Shown piece after piece: positions 38,201-54,100 of a DNA stretch of 64,000 nt (the first letter of the stretch is position 1; each line of letters starts with the position of its first letter). Made by a program: the position numbers and the translations under genes. Source of the stretch: Ficedula albicollis (taxonomy: Eukaryota > Chordata > Aves > Passeriformes > Muscicapidae). The notes under the pieces are model-generated. The model made no database searches and was not told the origin of the DNA. It saw nothing but the letters and a program-made list of their open reading frames with translations. The stretch covers positions 167,861 through 231,860 of the forward strand of contig NW_004775929.1 in assembly GCF_000247815.1 (NCBI RefSeq). The letters run 5' to 3'.

Positions 38201-39690
38201 AAAGGTTTAGCAGCCAGCTATACCTATGATTGCACTTTCCTAAAGTTCCTTGTGGCCACAAATTTCCCGCTGATTTATACAAAGTTATGGACCAAATCCT
38301 TTGAATCCTGTGACACAAACACAGATTTAAATATCTCATCTTTGTCAGCTGGGGTCAGATGTTTAAATGGTCACAGACCATGACTTCATTGTTGCTATGA
38401 CAATTTACCTTATCAGAAAATCCATCCCTTCCTTTAGTAACCTTGGGCAAAATATCCAGCCTATGCATGGTAAATTGATATCCATAATAATTTGAAAAAA
38501 AAATCCCAAACCCATTTAATTTTTTTGATGGTAATTTGTATTGTAATATGCTCCTGAAATGAATGGATGGCAATAATGATTGTAAGTCAATATTATAAGT
38601 CAATGGAAAGTGAGCATATTGTTTTGGTCCAGCTACTGAAACAGCAGTGTAATGATAAGAAGCAAGTGTCCATCAAATACTGTCTTAAAAAACTATAAAG
38701 AGGATTTAAAACTGGATTTGGGAAGCAACAAATGTATCTGAAGTGAATACTGAATACTGTACTAATTATAGAATGCATGCTAATTAGTAAAATAGCTGTG
38801 ACTGTAGAGGGAACAGCGGGAAAAGTATTGGGCTCTTTCTAAATGACCTCAACATTTCAGTTATTCTAAAAATACTCTATACAGGGTCCCATTTCCTTCA
38901 CTTACAACTTTCTTAAAGTTGTAATTTTTAAAGAGTAAAAGAGGATTAGCAAAATGTGGGGGTAAAAACCTGTCAGAAATAAGTATGACAGGGCTGTTAG
39001 CAGCCCATGTTTAATTAGAGAATTAATGCACAGAGAGTCAGTACTCACTTTTTCATTAGTTGTGTATAAGTAGCAAAATGCCCACAGGTCTGAGCTACTG
39101 CAGAAGAGTAGAGCTTGTTGTTTCAATTCATTTTTGGGCTTTTTAATTGTTTCACCTTTCCGATAAGAATAATGAATCTGATATTTTTTTTCTGTGGACT
39201 GATACTGGAGTCTACTGCGTGATTTGGAAAATTTTGCTTTCACATGAGGAAAACTTGGTGAAAATGGTCGTAAACATGGAAAATGTGAGAAAAAATTTGT
39301 AGTGCAGGGAAGGCACTTCATCCAGGGCTGAGCAGAGTTTCAGATCCTGTACATCTTACCAGACAAGAGTTTGTTTCCCTGAGTGCTAATAATCAGTTAA
39401 TGGATACCGTTAATGGTTCTGATACCAACAGTGTTCCTGATATCCAATTTATCCTTGTCTGCTCAGTCAATGGGAGAACACAAACACAGGCTGGGTCACT
39501 CTGGAGATTACATGGACCACCATGTAAGTGGTCCTGGGAAATTCCCAAATAAGGGAGAAGTGCTGCCTGTCCTGGTTTACCTACCAGGGTTCACATCATA
39601 ACCACACCATGCACGAGGCACTGACAAATTATTCTGATCAATCAGCACAATTCCTGATTTGGACTCTTGGGGTTGGCTCTGCTGGACGTG
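35266..39690. other. AT-rich noncoding DNA
   Basis: No gene is recognised over 4.4 kb. It contains a (GAT)n microsatellite at 35439-35463 and a 26-nt poly-A at 35620-35645. A complex AT-rich segment at about 36955-37250 has taattaac-type words and might be conserved. A 139-codon minus-strand open frame at 38902-39321 has no known domain. Confidence 0.5.
35439..35463. repeat. (GAT)n microsatellite
   Basis: About eight perfect gat units. Confidence 0.9.
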
Positions 39691-39698
39691 GGAAGTTG

Positions 39699-39802
39699 TT
39701 TTTTTTTTTTTTTTTTTTTTTTTGTTTTTTTTTTTTTTTGTTGTTCTTGGGGGTTTTTTGTGTTTTGTATTTTTTTTTTGTTTTTTTTTTTTTTTTTTTT
39801 TT
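39699..39802. repeat. T-rich low-complexity stretch
   Basis: About 100 bp of T runs broken by single G or short GGG. Open frames across it are poly-Phe or poly-Lys and are artefacts of composition. Confidence 0.9.
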
Positions 39803-40600
39803 GTGTAACTTGATTACTAACCTGTGGGATCTTAAAAAAACCTTAAATGTATCAAAATTCACTGTTGGATATGAGTCAGATGCTTTCTTACAGTAATGGA
39901 TTTCCTTTCTGACTTACAGCAATGTTATTTCCTTAATCAAATTGCCAGTAGTTCACTGAATTTGCTGTTAAATATAATATTTCATACCCCGTTTAGTCTT
40001 CAGGGTTGCAGATATTTTTTGGCATTATTCAGAACGATTCAGTAAACAGCTGTAAATAATGTTACTTGCCCTGCAGTGTTTATGGTGGTAACAACTTCCT
40101 CTCTTTTCTTCTACATACGTGAGTATTTCTCAGAAAGAGAATCAATCCTTGACAGGGGATTGGTGGGGAAAGACGATATTTAAGGTAATAAATATCTTAT
40201 TTCCAGCCCTAACCAGTCTGTGACTCTTTCTCACCAGGATGGACTTCCTAGGTACTGTATTTCCAATTTCCTATATTCTACCTAAGACACTTTTTGTTGT
40301 AGATTTCTAAGGAACAATTAATTAAACCCAAGGATGGGCCCAGCTGAAGCCCTACAAATTGGTAATCATGTGTGCATGCCATATTTGACTTCAGTGCTAC
40401 ATTTAGAGGAAACCTACTCCAGCATGCAAGTCTTGTATGTAATGCTTACTTTGATAAATGAGCAATTTAAATTTGTCTTACTGTCTCAGATGTTAAGTTA
40501 TGTAGAAAAATAGCAAAGCAGAGTTCAGGACATGTCTCTGCATTTTTTTAATGAGGCTGATGACTTCTTTCAGCACCAAAACTCTGGTTTACAGATTTTA
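39803..40600. other. AT-rich noncoding DNA
   Basis: No gene is recognised. The sequence at about 40310-40490 is complex and unrepeated, with attaattaaac and taaatgagcaattt words. Confidence 0.45.
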
Positions 40601-40636
40601 TTTATTTTTTCTTTCTCTCTTTCTCTCTCCTTAATT

Positions 40637-43091
<2,455 letters not shown>

Positions 43092-43135
43092 ATTATTACT
43101 GCAAGAGATGAGAGGCATCTCTTGCAGTAAATAAT
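43092..43135. other. Compact near-perfect inverted repeat (hairpin)
   Basis: Left arm 43092-43110 and right arm 43116-43135 pair over 19 bp, with one extra A in the right arm and a 5-nt loop (agagg). The inner 13 bp, actgcaagagatg against catctcttgcagt, are perfect. The stem is shorter than a usual pre-microRNA and no transposon termini flank it. It may form a cruciform or RNA hairpin. Confidence 0.85.
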
Positions 43136-44266
43136 ATGAAATTGGGATTTTCAAAGTTTTCCTGAAAGGAAGAGCGGGAACCACAGTGTGTTCTCATAAA
43201 TCCCATGGTGTAGGTAACCAGATTATGGAGTTTCCTTAGAGCAGGAAATCATTCCTAGGAGACCCAACACTGAAAACTTTGTATTGTTTTAAAAATAAAA
43301 CCATAAATCTCTCTGATTTTAGTTTTGGCATGTATTGAAGTGCTGTATGTTAAGCTGTCTCCCATTTCAGATAGTGGCTATTCTGAAATTGATTTCCATA
43401 ACACAATAGCTGTCTTGTAGACACCTTTGGACAGGCAATTAATTTTGAAACCTGACAAGGCAGAAATAAAGTCAATTTTAATTACTGTACAGTATGCTTC
43501 TGTCAGTTGACTTCTACAAGTCTGCTAATCATTATTTTTAAATTTTAATTCTTAAAAAATTACTTGGTTTTTTATTTCTAAATGCAGGACATAGCTAATG
43601 AAGTTTTGAAATTTGTGGTCTCCAGAGAAGATTTAGGCTCAACATCCAAGGAAGTGTGTGTCAGCTTCTCATAGCCTCACATAAACCTCAGTGAGGGCCC
43701 ACAAGATAAATATAAAGCATATTATTTTATGATTTTTAACCCCAGAAATACAGCTTCAGTCCTCTGCCATTTATGGATTTTCTATCTGATTTGGACAAGT
43801 AATTAATTTCTGTGCTATTCCATCTTTCTTTCCTAAAATTAGGATAATATTCCATGGCTATATGAAGTATGATAGTCTACCCATGTGTAAAAATGCCAGT
43901 GGTGGTAAAAATAGTGCAGAGAGAAGAATGTTGAGCTGATAAAATTGTGAGTTGTGTGCAAATTGTGGGGAGGCAGTGTAGTGTAGAGGGTGTGCTGAGG
44001 GTGTGGAGGGAATGCAAACCTTTATTTCTCTCTGCAAAAGGGTTTGGGCTTTCCTGTTGTTGGAGCATAGGACACTCACCTTCTAATCTCAGCCTGTCCT
44101 GCTCTAACACAGGAATTCTGAAAGCTCAGCTCAGAAAATCAACCCTCCAAAGCTGTTCCATCGGTGTGACTTGGCCCTGAGCAGGAAACAATTACAGTTT
44201 ATCAGAAAAGCAAGAGCAATGAAAGGTTTGTGGGTATGGTGTAAATTATTCAGCATTGGCTGTGTT
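43136..44266. other. AT-rich noncoding DNA
   Basis: No gene or element is recognised. Confidence 0.5.
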
Positions 44267-44415
44267 CTAAAATAGATTTGGTGGTGTTAAAGCCCTGTTA
44301 ACAGTAAATGCCTGGCTTTAGGACTTACACACCATTAGCTACTCCTAAAATAGATTTGGTGGTGTTAAAGCCCTGTTAACAGTAAATGCCTGGCTTTAGG
44401 ACTTACACACCATTA
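44267..44415. repeat. Two-copy tandem duplication, 78-bp period
   Basis: A unit starting ctaaaatagatttggtggtg occurs at 44267 and 44345. Over the shared 71 bp the copies appear identical; the joint carries a few private bases (gctactc). Confidence 0.92.
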
Positions 44416-46491
44416 AAGAAATCCTACAGGGACCTCAGGACATTTCTGTGTCAGAGCAGCACTGAGCTGACTCAGTCTTGTGCAGTCCACACAGTGCTGT
44501 GGTGTCTGCTGGTAAATGCTGTTTTTACCTTTTAACACAGCCTGGAGTGCTAAAACCCTTTTCTGAGTGGTAGGAAATGGGTCCTGTCAGGCTTTGTCAG
44601 GGTTAGAATCCAGGTTTTATCATGCAAGGAAGAGTCCTACTCCTTAAACTACCACCACAGTAATTTTTTGACAGCACGGGTCATAGATAATTGCATTTTG
44701 AGCTGAATTCCACCCTGCTATGCATATTGAGATTTGTGGGTTAAGCCTTCTGTCAGGAAGGTGCTGTCTGCCTTTTGGATGGAAGCTGGGCACCCTTTGA
44801 AGGTGGGGTGTTTCCAAATGCACTTTATGTGTGGAATTGCACATCAGTAGTAAAGACAGCGAGAGGAAAACCAGACCCCAGAAAATGGTGGCTGTGATGC
44901 CAAGTATCCAAACCCACCAAAAGAAAATCTAGTTTAGGTGGTGAAGTTTTTTTTTTACGTGTCTGTCCTCACCTCAAAGGAGCAGAATTTCTGTTCCAGA
45001 GCTGAGAGATGAGAAATTGGGCGGCTGCATCTACCCCATGACACTACTGTGGGTTTAATGGGAATATTTGGTCTCTGGAAAGCGGGCTAATACTCAAAAG
45101 AAAGAAAGGAAAACAGACTAGAACTAAATGAAAGTAAAGGGTTTTAAATTATGTTTGGTAACATGTGAGCATTTTTATTTTGCTCACCAGCAGGAGGAAA
45201 TTAAACAAATTGCTCGTTTGCCTGGCAGCTGGGATACAGACCTTTGTATTTTCATATGTAGTGACTTTCTTAATACAATGCCTTCATTATTGATGTCTAA
45301 CATTGTGTAACATGATATTACTGAGATTAAAATAGAGTTTTATACCGTGCTTAAGTTTTGTGAGTTAATTTTTTTTCTTTTTTTTTTGTCTGTTGTCCAA
45401 GTCTTGATCCATGGAGCCTTCAGAGAACAAGAGGAACAGAAATTTGATGGAAAAGAAAATGTAATCTAAATAAATCATTCTACTGATCTGACTTTTTAGA
45501 AGCAGCCAAACTATTGGACTTGGGCTGCTAAAATGCAGGCCATATTTCTCTTTTTATAAACAGAATGTTCCTTCTCCATCTTCCCTGCATTTACCTTCCA
45601 TGCTAACAACCGGGTTGTTTGAAAGTGTTCGCTTTTCAGTAACGTGATTACAAAATAAATAATGATATTAAAAATCCAAACAAGCCTTAAAACACTTATT
45701 CTTAATTCAGCCCATATATATATTTTTATTTCTTTTATTTTTTTTTTCTTTAACCACAAGAAATGCTGATAAAATTGCCACAGAAGATTCTAAGGTAGCA
45801 GTGAAGCAGAAGAAGAGCTGGAACTGACTGTGGGTACTAGGTAGTCCTCTCCTCTGGGATTATTGATCTAATTTATATCACCACTGTCATTTCTATCAGC
45901 TGTTAGGGCATAAAAGGACAGCAGGATCAGTAAATAACCCCAGCTCTTTTCCAAAAGTCATCCCATGTGTAAGGGTTGCAATAATATTTCTGTGGCACCT
46001 GGGAAAGTAATTTTGACAACACCAAAAATACAAGTTTTGTGCAGAAAGTAGGGTTGAAGATCTGGCCAGAAAACCATAATTGGATTTAGATTTTCAATTT
46101 TAATTTCTTCTAGCTCTCAGTTTTCATTAGATTTGGCTCTTAATTGTACCTTTTTTTTTTCTTTTTTTTTTTTTGGGTTTGTTACACACTACAAATTGGT
46201 CGGGTTTTTTGAAAAGAAGTAAGATTATTTTATAATGTTGATTTCAAACCTTTTTTTCCTAAATTAAGTGATTAACTTAAAGCTTCCATTCATAAATCTT
46301 CTCAGAGATACAACTTGATGTCAGAAAAAATGACTTCTAGTGAGAATCCTAAGTTTATAAACATACCCAGGACACAAAAATACGTGGAGTTTATTTTTCT
46401 TGGACACCATTCTCTGGTTGCCCAATGTCATTGTATCTGCTTTATCAGCCTGAATGGATTAGTCACTAATTATGTAATAAATCAGTTTTTG
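44416..46491. other. AT-rich noncoding DNA
   Basis: No gene is recognised. T-rich runs occur near 45368-45388 and 46151-46174. Confidence 0.5.
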
Positions 46492-46536
46492 CCTGCAGTG
46501 ATTCCACAAGCAAATCCTGCAGTGATTCCACAAGCA
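46492..46536. repeat. Short tandem duplication, 24-bp period
   Basis: cctgcagtgattccacaagc occurs at 46492 and 46516. Confidence 0.85.
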
Positions 46537-46919
46537 CATTGTCACAGGATTTTGGGGGAACAGAATGATAGGTTTAAGTGATACATTAATATTCCTGTCA
46601 GATGTCTGTCAGAAGCATGACACATTTTGGAGAAATTAAATGTTAGTTAGAGACATAAAATCATGAAATTCACATTAAAAATATGGTCTGAATATGGAGA
46701 CTTTTTTTTTTTTAAATTAGAGTCCCTGTATAAATGCATGGATGGAAATGAAGAATTTTTATTTTAATATAGGTACAAAAGAGGTAAATTTTGAAAAGCA
46801 AATTAATTTTAACTATGCACAGATTTTATTTTTTTCTGGACTTGCAGCATGACTTTATTTCAAGGTGAGAGATAAAGCACAACTTTCTCCTCTTTTGTGG
46901 GATATAACCCCATGCTACA

Positions 46920-46920
<1 letters not shown>
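46537..46920. other. Noncoding DNA
   Basis: AT-rich, no recognised feature. Confidence 0.4.
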
Positions 46921-46982
<62 letters not shown>

Positions 46983-47003
46983 AAAAAAAAAAAAAAAAAA
47001 AAA
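46921..47003. other. Poly-A / poly-G (28 nt) / poly-A block, probable artefact
   Basis: Thirty-two A (46921-46952), then 28 G (46953-46980), then a single C and 22 A (46981-47003). The C-plus-poly-A junction appears on both sides, the same pattern as the tracts at 5630 and 19786, which suggests one poly-A site read twice. Confidence 0.85.
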
Positions 47004-47884
47004 GAAAAGAAAATTGTGTCTCTAATTCTTCACTATGCTCTATGAGAGATCTTGTGAAAAACCCTTGAGCAATCTTTGGCTGAATTTGACCTGGATCATG
47101 AGGGGAACACCAGGGGGTATTCAGGCAGCAAAGCTTAAAATGCAGTCTTGAACAAATATTTGCTGTTCTTGGCAGACCAAGCAGCAGAAAATGTGACACT
47201 TACTTTTGCTTAGGAGAAGAAAATTCAGCATCATGCTTGCAGTTGTTTGGAATACTGGAAACATCTTGAACTCCTTGAGTCCAGAAAGTGAAATTTCCTA
47301 AAATCCCTGAAACTGCCAAGCAAAAAGCAACTCCTATCCCTGCTGTGTTTGTGTTTTTAACTCTCCCGACCCAACCACTCTAGAACTTAAGGAAGGCTGA
47401 ACTCCACAATGAAAGGAATACTTTGCTCTGATCAGAACATTTTGAAAAATGAGATTTGCACAGCGCTGACAAATCCTCTGGTACTCTGTGCACAGTGAAG
47501 GAAGTGCAGTAGCAATCATTTTTTATTTTAAATATGAAGGGATTTTATTTGAACCTTCAATTCCAGAGCAGAAGACAATTTCCCATTAGAAGATCACAGC
47601 ATATGTGAAGGAGACAGGATGTCCTGCCTGTAAACTCATTTTGGCTGCAGATCAAAATACTGCTCATTTGCAATATATGACACATTCTCTAATTTTTTTT
47701 TTAAATTATACATTTTAATATTTTCCTGGCCTATGTCTTTTGTAGCATTAAATCTGTAACCTGGACAGATTTTCTTTTTTTCCCCCCTTCATCTTTTCAT
47801 TTATTTTAATGAAAACCTCAGGACAGCTTGCTATGGAGGAAAGCCTGGGCAAGTTCTTTATGATCTCAATATTAACAAATTAAT
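47004..47884. other. AT-rich noncoding DNA
   Basis: No gene is recognised. Confidence 0.5.
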
Positions 47885-48011
47885 ATTTAAATATAATATA
47901 ATAAATATGATATGGTATGATATAATATAATATAATAAATATAATATAATATAATAAATATAATATAATATAATATAATATAATATAATATAATATAATA
48001 TAATAAATATA
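47885..48011. repeat. AT-rich microsatellite (taata/ataatat units)
   Basis: About 125 bp of aatat and ataat words with an occasional G, becoming a regular 5-bp tataa repeat. It is cut by the poly-G block that follows, and the right flank (48750-48775) resumes with similar AT words, so the true array probably continues where the G bases now stand. Confidence 0.9.
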
Positions 48012-48750
<739 letters not shown>

Positions 48751-48775
48751 ATTATATTACCTTATATTAATTGAG

Positions 48776-50072
48776 GTTCTTTATCTTTGCTATGTAAAAA
48801 AAAAATCTTGTCCCTAATGAGAGCATTGCCTGTTAATTTGCCAGTGACTGGTAGCTAATTTTTATTGTTATATTATCAACTACTAACAACTATTAACTAA
48901 GTAACTCTTAACAACTTAAAATGTTTGTTCTCCTAGCTAATGTCGGTCAGAGTAAAAAACTATCTTCATAGTAAAGGTGTAATTTAAAGGCAAGATTTGG
49001 TCCAAAGGGCCTGTTTTTCATATTTATGTCACAAACAAGCAAAATCTCTGAGCTGGAAAAGCTGGTCTGGGGGAGGACAAAATGCAAACACAAAATGAGG
49101 AATTACTCTTTTTAAATGCAAAAGAGGGTTGGTTCTTTTTCCCATTGAAAAGTAAATATACATATTTTTAATGGCGCAAGGAAGGGAGAAGCTTTCTTGT
49201 TGGTTAGTTCTCATTTGCCATAAATAACTTGGGGGGAGGAGGAGGATACTGCCACTAAACAGGTAATTATGCCAAGCTGTGTTTGGAAATAAAAAGAGTT
49301 TAGGGGGTATTTACTCATTTCAAGCAGTGAAGTTCATGTTGTGGCCCAAGATGCAGATAAATTACCTCATGTAGTGCTCTCTCTCCTCAAATTCTTCGTA
49401 AGTTTTATATATATCTTGATTCAGTTGACATTTTCATGAGATTACCTCCTTAGACTCCATTTTATATTTCATTAGGAGCAGTAGGTCACTCAGATCCCTT
49501 AACTACCTAGACTTTTGGGTTTTCCCTATGTAAATAATTTTAAATTATGAGCACAGAATTTAGTCAGATTCAATTCAATCAAATCTTAAAATCCCTCTGT
49601 AATTACTTTTAGCCAACTTTTATTTTGCTGATGGTGGCAACTAAAAATTTCTTCTCTGAATCAATTTTGAGTAGAAGTTTCCAGAGAACACTGAAGTTCA
49701 ATATTCAGAAGAATTATTTTATTTATTTAATTGCCTTAAAGTTCCCAACACTTAAATTTTTGCTTGGGATCTGTCTTCTTCTGCTGAAATTTCTCTCATT
49801 ATTTTCTTGTTATTTTTGAATGATTTTCTGATTATTGAACTGTATCATCTGCTGTTAGGTTTATTGGCACTGTGTGAGGTTTAACAGCTAAAATTGACTT
49901 TAAATTTGTGTTGCAAAGCAACAGATTAGAAACTTCTTATGACATAGCCAAGAAATAAAAATTCAGAGCATAATAATTAGAGACAGATGGAAAAACTCAG
50001 AGCACAAAAGATACAAGGGAGACTTGCAGGAATTTAATTTTTTTTTGCTCAGGAAAGAAAAAAATGGTAAAA
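48776..50072. other. AT-rich noncoding DNA
   Basis: No gene is recognised. Confidence 0.5.
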
Positions 50073-50287
50073 AATATTTTTTTTCTCAAATTTGACACAA
50101 AGAACAGTTTTTTCTGTGCTAAACTTTAATTTCTCACTCGTGTATGAGCCAATTTCTGCTCTGATGGGCAACAATGGAAAGAATATTTTTTCTCAAATTT
50201 GACACAAAGAACAGGTTTTTCTGTGCTAAACTTTAATTTCTCACTCGTGTATGAGCCAATTTCTGCTCTGATGGGCAACAATGGAAA
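50073..50287. repeat. Two-copy tandem duplication, 107-bp period
   Basis: A unit containing tctcaaatttgacacaaag occurs with starts at about 50073 and 50181 and ends at gggcaacaatggaaa in both copies. The main difference is one base (acagtttttt/acaggttttt) and the length of a T run. Confidence 0.9.
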
Positions 50288-50599
50288 CGGCACCCAGCTC
50301 TCACAGGGGCTGGTCCTGTGACCAAATTCACCTGTCACTAAGGAAACAGCTCCCTCCTAATAAAAATATAAAGCAGTGTTCCTAAAGTTTGGCACCAGAA
50401 TATGCAGTACATAGAATAAATACAGAGATTTAATATGTTTTTAAATAAATGGTGACAGCTCAGTTATTGTATCTGTGCAGTGTCAGGTTAAGTGATATTA
50501 TATTTTCTTACCTGTTTCATTTGAAAGCAATGATTCCTTCATTTTCAGGCATTTCTCCTGTCTGACATCAAAAGTGTATTAAAAGTTTAGTAAAATATT
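50288..50599. other. Noncoding DNA
   Basis: No recognised feature. Confidence 0.4.
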
Positions 50600-50756
50600 C
50601 CTTTCCCTTTCCCTTTCCCTTTCCCTTTCCCTTTCCCTTTCCCTTTCCCTTTCCCTTTCCCTTTCCCTTTCCCTTTCCCTTTCCCTTTCCCTTTCCCTTT
50701 CCCTTTCCCTTTCCCTTTCCCTTTCCCTTTCCCTTTCCCTTTCCCTTTCCCTTTCC
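50600..50756 (+). repeat. (TTTCCC)n hexamer microsatellite, about 26 copies
   Basis: Perfect or near-perfect hexamer over 157 bp. It is not the vertebrate telomere unit. The minus strand reads GGGAAA, giving regularly spaced G triplets. Lys-Gly and Arg-Glu dipeptide frames on the minus strand (80-87 codons) are by-products. Confidence 0.96.
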
Positions 50757-51000
50757 ATTTTTGTGGGACAAACCAGTAAAAGGGGTAGGAAGAGCAGCCC
50801 TACCAGCAGGCATTTTTTTAAAGAGGACCTCTGAGAATTCACACCTTTAAAAAGCTGATGTCAGGCACGGCAGGAAATTTCCAGGCCTTTTAAAATGGTG
50901 AATGTCTAAAGGAGACACAAGTTTGACACAGACTCTTAGATTTTAGGAATCTACATGTGGTGTATTTACTCATATTTACACAAGACCCCACAGCCCACTT
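50757..51000. other. Noncoding DNA
   Basis: No recognised feature between the hexamer array and the CR1 fragment. Confidence 0.4.
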
Positions 51001-51170
51001 ACAGAACTATGGGATCACAGGATGGTTTGGGCTGGGAGGAGACCTTTAAAGCTCATCCTCTTCCATGGGGACAATCCTCCAGGCTGCTCCAAGCCCCAGT
51101 GTCCAACCTGGTCTTGGACATTTCCAGGGATCCAGGGGCAGCCCCAGCTGCTCTGGGAGCCCTGGCTTTT
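51001..51170 (-). mobile_element. CR1 LINE 3' fragment (avian type), reverse orientation
   Basis: The plus strand reads the reverse complement of the CR1 3' end: gatcacaggatggtttggg, then agacctttaaagctcatcc, ggctgctccaagccccagtg, tccaacctgg and cagccccagctgctctggg, in the consensus order. Only about 170 bp is present, a 5'-truncated copy. Open frames of 78-131 codons across it are not host genes. Confidence 0.93.
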
Positions 51171-54100
51171 GGGTGCCAATGGCTTTTGAAAATGTATTTT
51201 GCAACATCAATACACTTTCATCACCTTTTTCTCGCAAAATCCGAATTTTATCCATAGTCAACTTATTTTTCTCCCCTGACATGTTGGAGGCTGCAAAGGA
51301 GGCTTCCTGTCCAGCAAAAGTAATTCAAATATTCTTCAGACAAGTGTGTCATGTAAAACATGGCGCAGTCTCTGAAGACAAATTAATTTACCTTCACATT
51401 TCTCAAAAACTCATGTTAGGTGAGAGAAAGAGAAGGAATTTTATTGGAAGATACACTTAAAGCAATCATATTACACTGTTTAGAGATACTAAACTTCCTA
51501 TGAATGCATGTCATTCAGAAAGTACCTCTTTTGATTAAATTCTGTTTGGATATAATCTCCAGGCCTTTAACTGAACAGGTTTTGATTATAATATATGATC
51601 CCAGGTGACATTTTTAGTATGAAGTTCTATGGTTGGTTTTCATCCTCAAAACATACACTGCTATTAAAAAAGACAAAGATACTGAACTGAACCAAAATCT
51701 GTTGCTTTTACAGAAACATAAATATTCAGTAAACATAAAAATAATTTAATTCTGGCAAAAAAAGCCCAATTTTGTTATGCTTTGTCAGATTGAGAGTGAA
51801 AAGAAGTTGAAACACTGAGTAGTTTCCAAGTACATAGGAAATAAAAGGATGTAAAATAAAGATTTTTTCATGGTGCACAGGTGGGAGAATAAGTGTTAAT
51901 ATGATTTGGTCAGGGTCCACAACAAAGCAGTTGGCAGGGGTTCCCTGCTTTTGTTTTCATCACTTGCCCACCATTCCAAACACACTTTGGTTCTCTCTTT
52001 TTTCACAATTTACAACAACAAATTCCTTTCTACACATTCTTACAGTAGTGATCAAACAACAGTTCAGCTGTTTGGGAAATGAGAGAGATTTAATACATAC
52101 TAATTTGCTGTGGTATAATCATATAAAATACAATTACCATGGAGAATGAGTTTTAAATTAGTTATAAACAAATTTAAATCATTTAGAATCATTTAAAATA
52201 ACTGCATCTGGCAAAGATTTGCTGTAGCAGCTCCACCACAGGATTTCTGATTCAGCCTGCTCTTTCTGACTGACAAAGTCTTTTTTCTTAGCATGAAACC
52301 TTGGGTGGTGGATTATGATTGCAATTGAGTACATTTTAATTAACATTAAAACATCACATGAGGTTGTTTGGAGAATGGCGTTGCAATCAAAATCTGTATT
52401 AAAAAAAAATCAAATCATTATGCCACAAGTGATTGAGTGCTGGAAAATTTCACTTGCAGTCTGAAGTCTTTCTTTAAAAGAAAGAAAAACCAGTGTAACT
52501 TGTCATTATTTTGAAGCAGATTTTCCACCAAAGCATTTCTGCACTATGATATGTTGTCCTTTTGCCCAAGATCCTTTTGTTCCTATAGCCTGTGGTGGTA
52601 AAATTTCAGAATTGTTCTATAAACCTCCTGAGGTGTTTGCTCAAATTTTCCTCCAACCTTTTACCCATGTACTTACATACTGCAAATGGATATTTGAAAT
52701 CCTTTTTACAAAATTTTAAAAAAATAAATAAATTAAATATAGGCATTAATTCCCATAAATAAATAGCTCTGGTGCACCAGAGGCATTCTGCCTCACCTTC
52801 TGCCTGGTTGTCTTCCTGAGGTATGTACAGATCTGCGCTGTGCCATGATTTGTCATGTCTCACTGCTTAATTAACCTTTAGTGTGGTGGCATTTCCCAGA
52901 TTGCCTGCAGAGCTATTTCAAATGAATATGTCTGTGTAGATAGGCAACGTCAAATATTGCAGCTCTCTGCTTAAAATATTGTTATTTGCCATCACTAGGG
53001 ACATTATTCATTGGAGTGGAGGCTGCTGAGGCTCCCAAACTTTTCCAGTGTCTCACTTTTAACCCCAGCTCTGAGCACTCGACATCAATGCAAGCTTTGA
53101 TTCGCTTTGTGTGGAGAAATTTTGAAACATTAAACCAGCTGTAACTTGAAAGAAAAGCTGTTTTCAGTGCTTGCATGTCTGTTTTGCACTAGCCCAGAAC
53201 CTGCTTGCCCATTTGATGCAGCCGTGGCTGCTCAGTAACGCAGCTGCTTTAATAAGAGAGAATATGAAGTTTCCTTTCTTAGTCTTGAAGTGGTGACAAG
53301 AAAGTATTTCTTAAAAAAGAAATAAAACTTGAAACATTTCTTTATTGTCCCCTGTGAGAAAAGGTTATTTCACTTATTGAAACAGAATGGATTGGAAGAC
53401 ATCTTAACTAAGACGTTTTAATTGAATCCTAAATTTTCTTAAAGGACAAAAAAATCAAAAGTCAACAAGATACTTCAAGTGGTTCCTTTTTCTTTGTTTC
53501 TTTGTCTGTTCAAGTAATCTGTTTATAATCTCCAAGTTCTTTTAGCCTTTGTCTGTATTTTTTAATTCACCATTGCTGCTGTGATAACCTGCTGCATTTG
53601 TGACCTGGGCTGTGATGTTCAGTGAAAGGAGAACAAATTCTTAATTTTTTCTTCTGAACCCTAAACTTCAGCAAAATTAAAGTGGAAAGGGTCATGGGGA
53701 TCAAAAAAAGGGGACAATGGATACATGTAAAGAAAATCATAAAGCACTTTCACCCTCTGTGGCCTTGCACCCCAAAAAATAGGGATATTGAAAATACCCG
53801 GGAAAGACATTCAAGCAATAACATTAATTTAGGTAATCCCATCAAACATTTAGATAGGACTGGCTTCTGTTTAAAACCTTTAAAATAAAAGCTGACTGCC
53901 TTAAACACTGGAAGACACAAATCAATGCTTCACACCTTTTCAGCATGAAACAAGTGAAGGTTGACATTTTTAATACATAAAGATTAAAATTTAGATTAAA
54001 AAAGCTCAGAGACACTTTCAGTGAAACATGAAAAGATTATGAAATATCCACAAAGGTTTAAAAAATATGTATTTACTGAAGGTGAGTGAAAGAGTTAATG

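Noticed and set aside
39560..39660. A tgtcctggttt word near 39567 as another LTR start
   Set aside because: The following sequence does not continue like the ERVL-type LTR and no end or target-site duplication was found.
50600..50756. Interstitial telomere repeat
   Set aside because: The unit is TTTCCC/GGGAAA, not TTAGGG/CCCTAA.
50568..50842. Lys-Gly and Arg-Glu dipeptide repeat frames
   Set aside because: Translation of the TTTCCC hexamer array on the minus strand; dipeptide repeats with no gene context.
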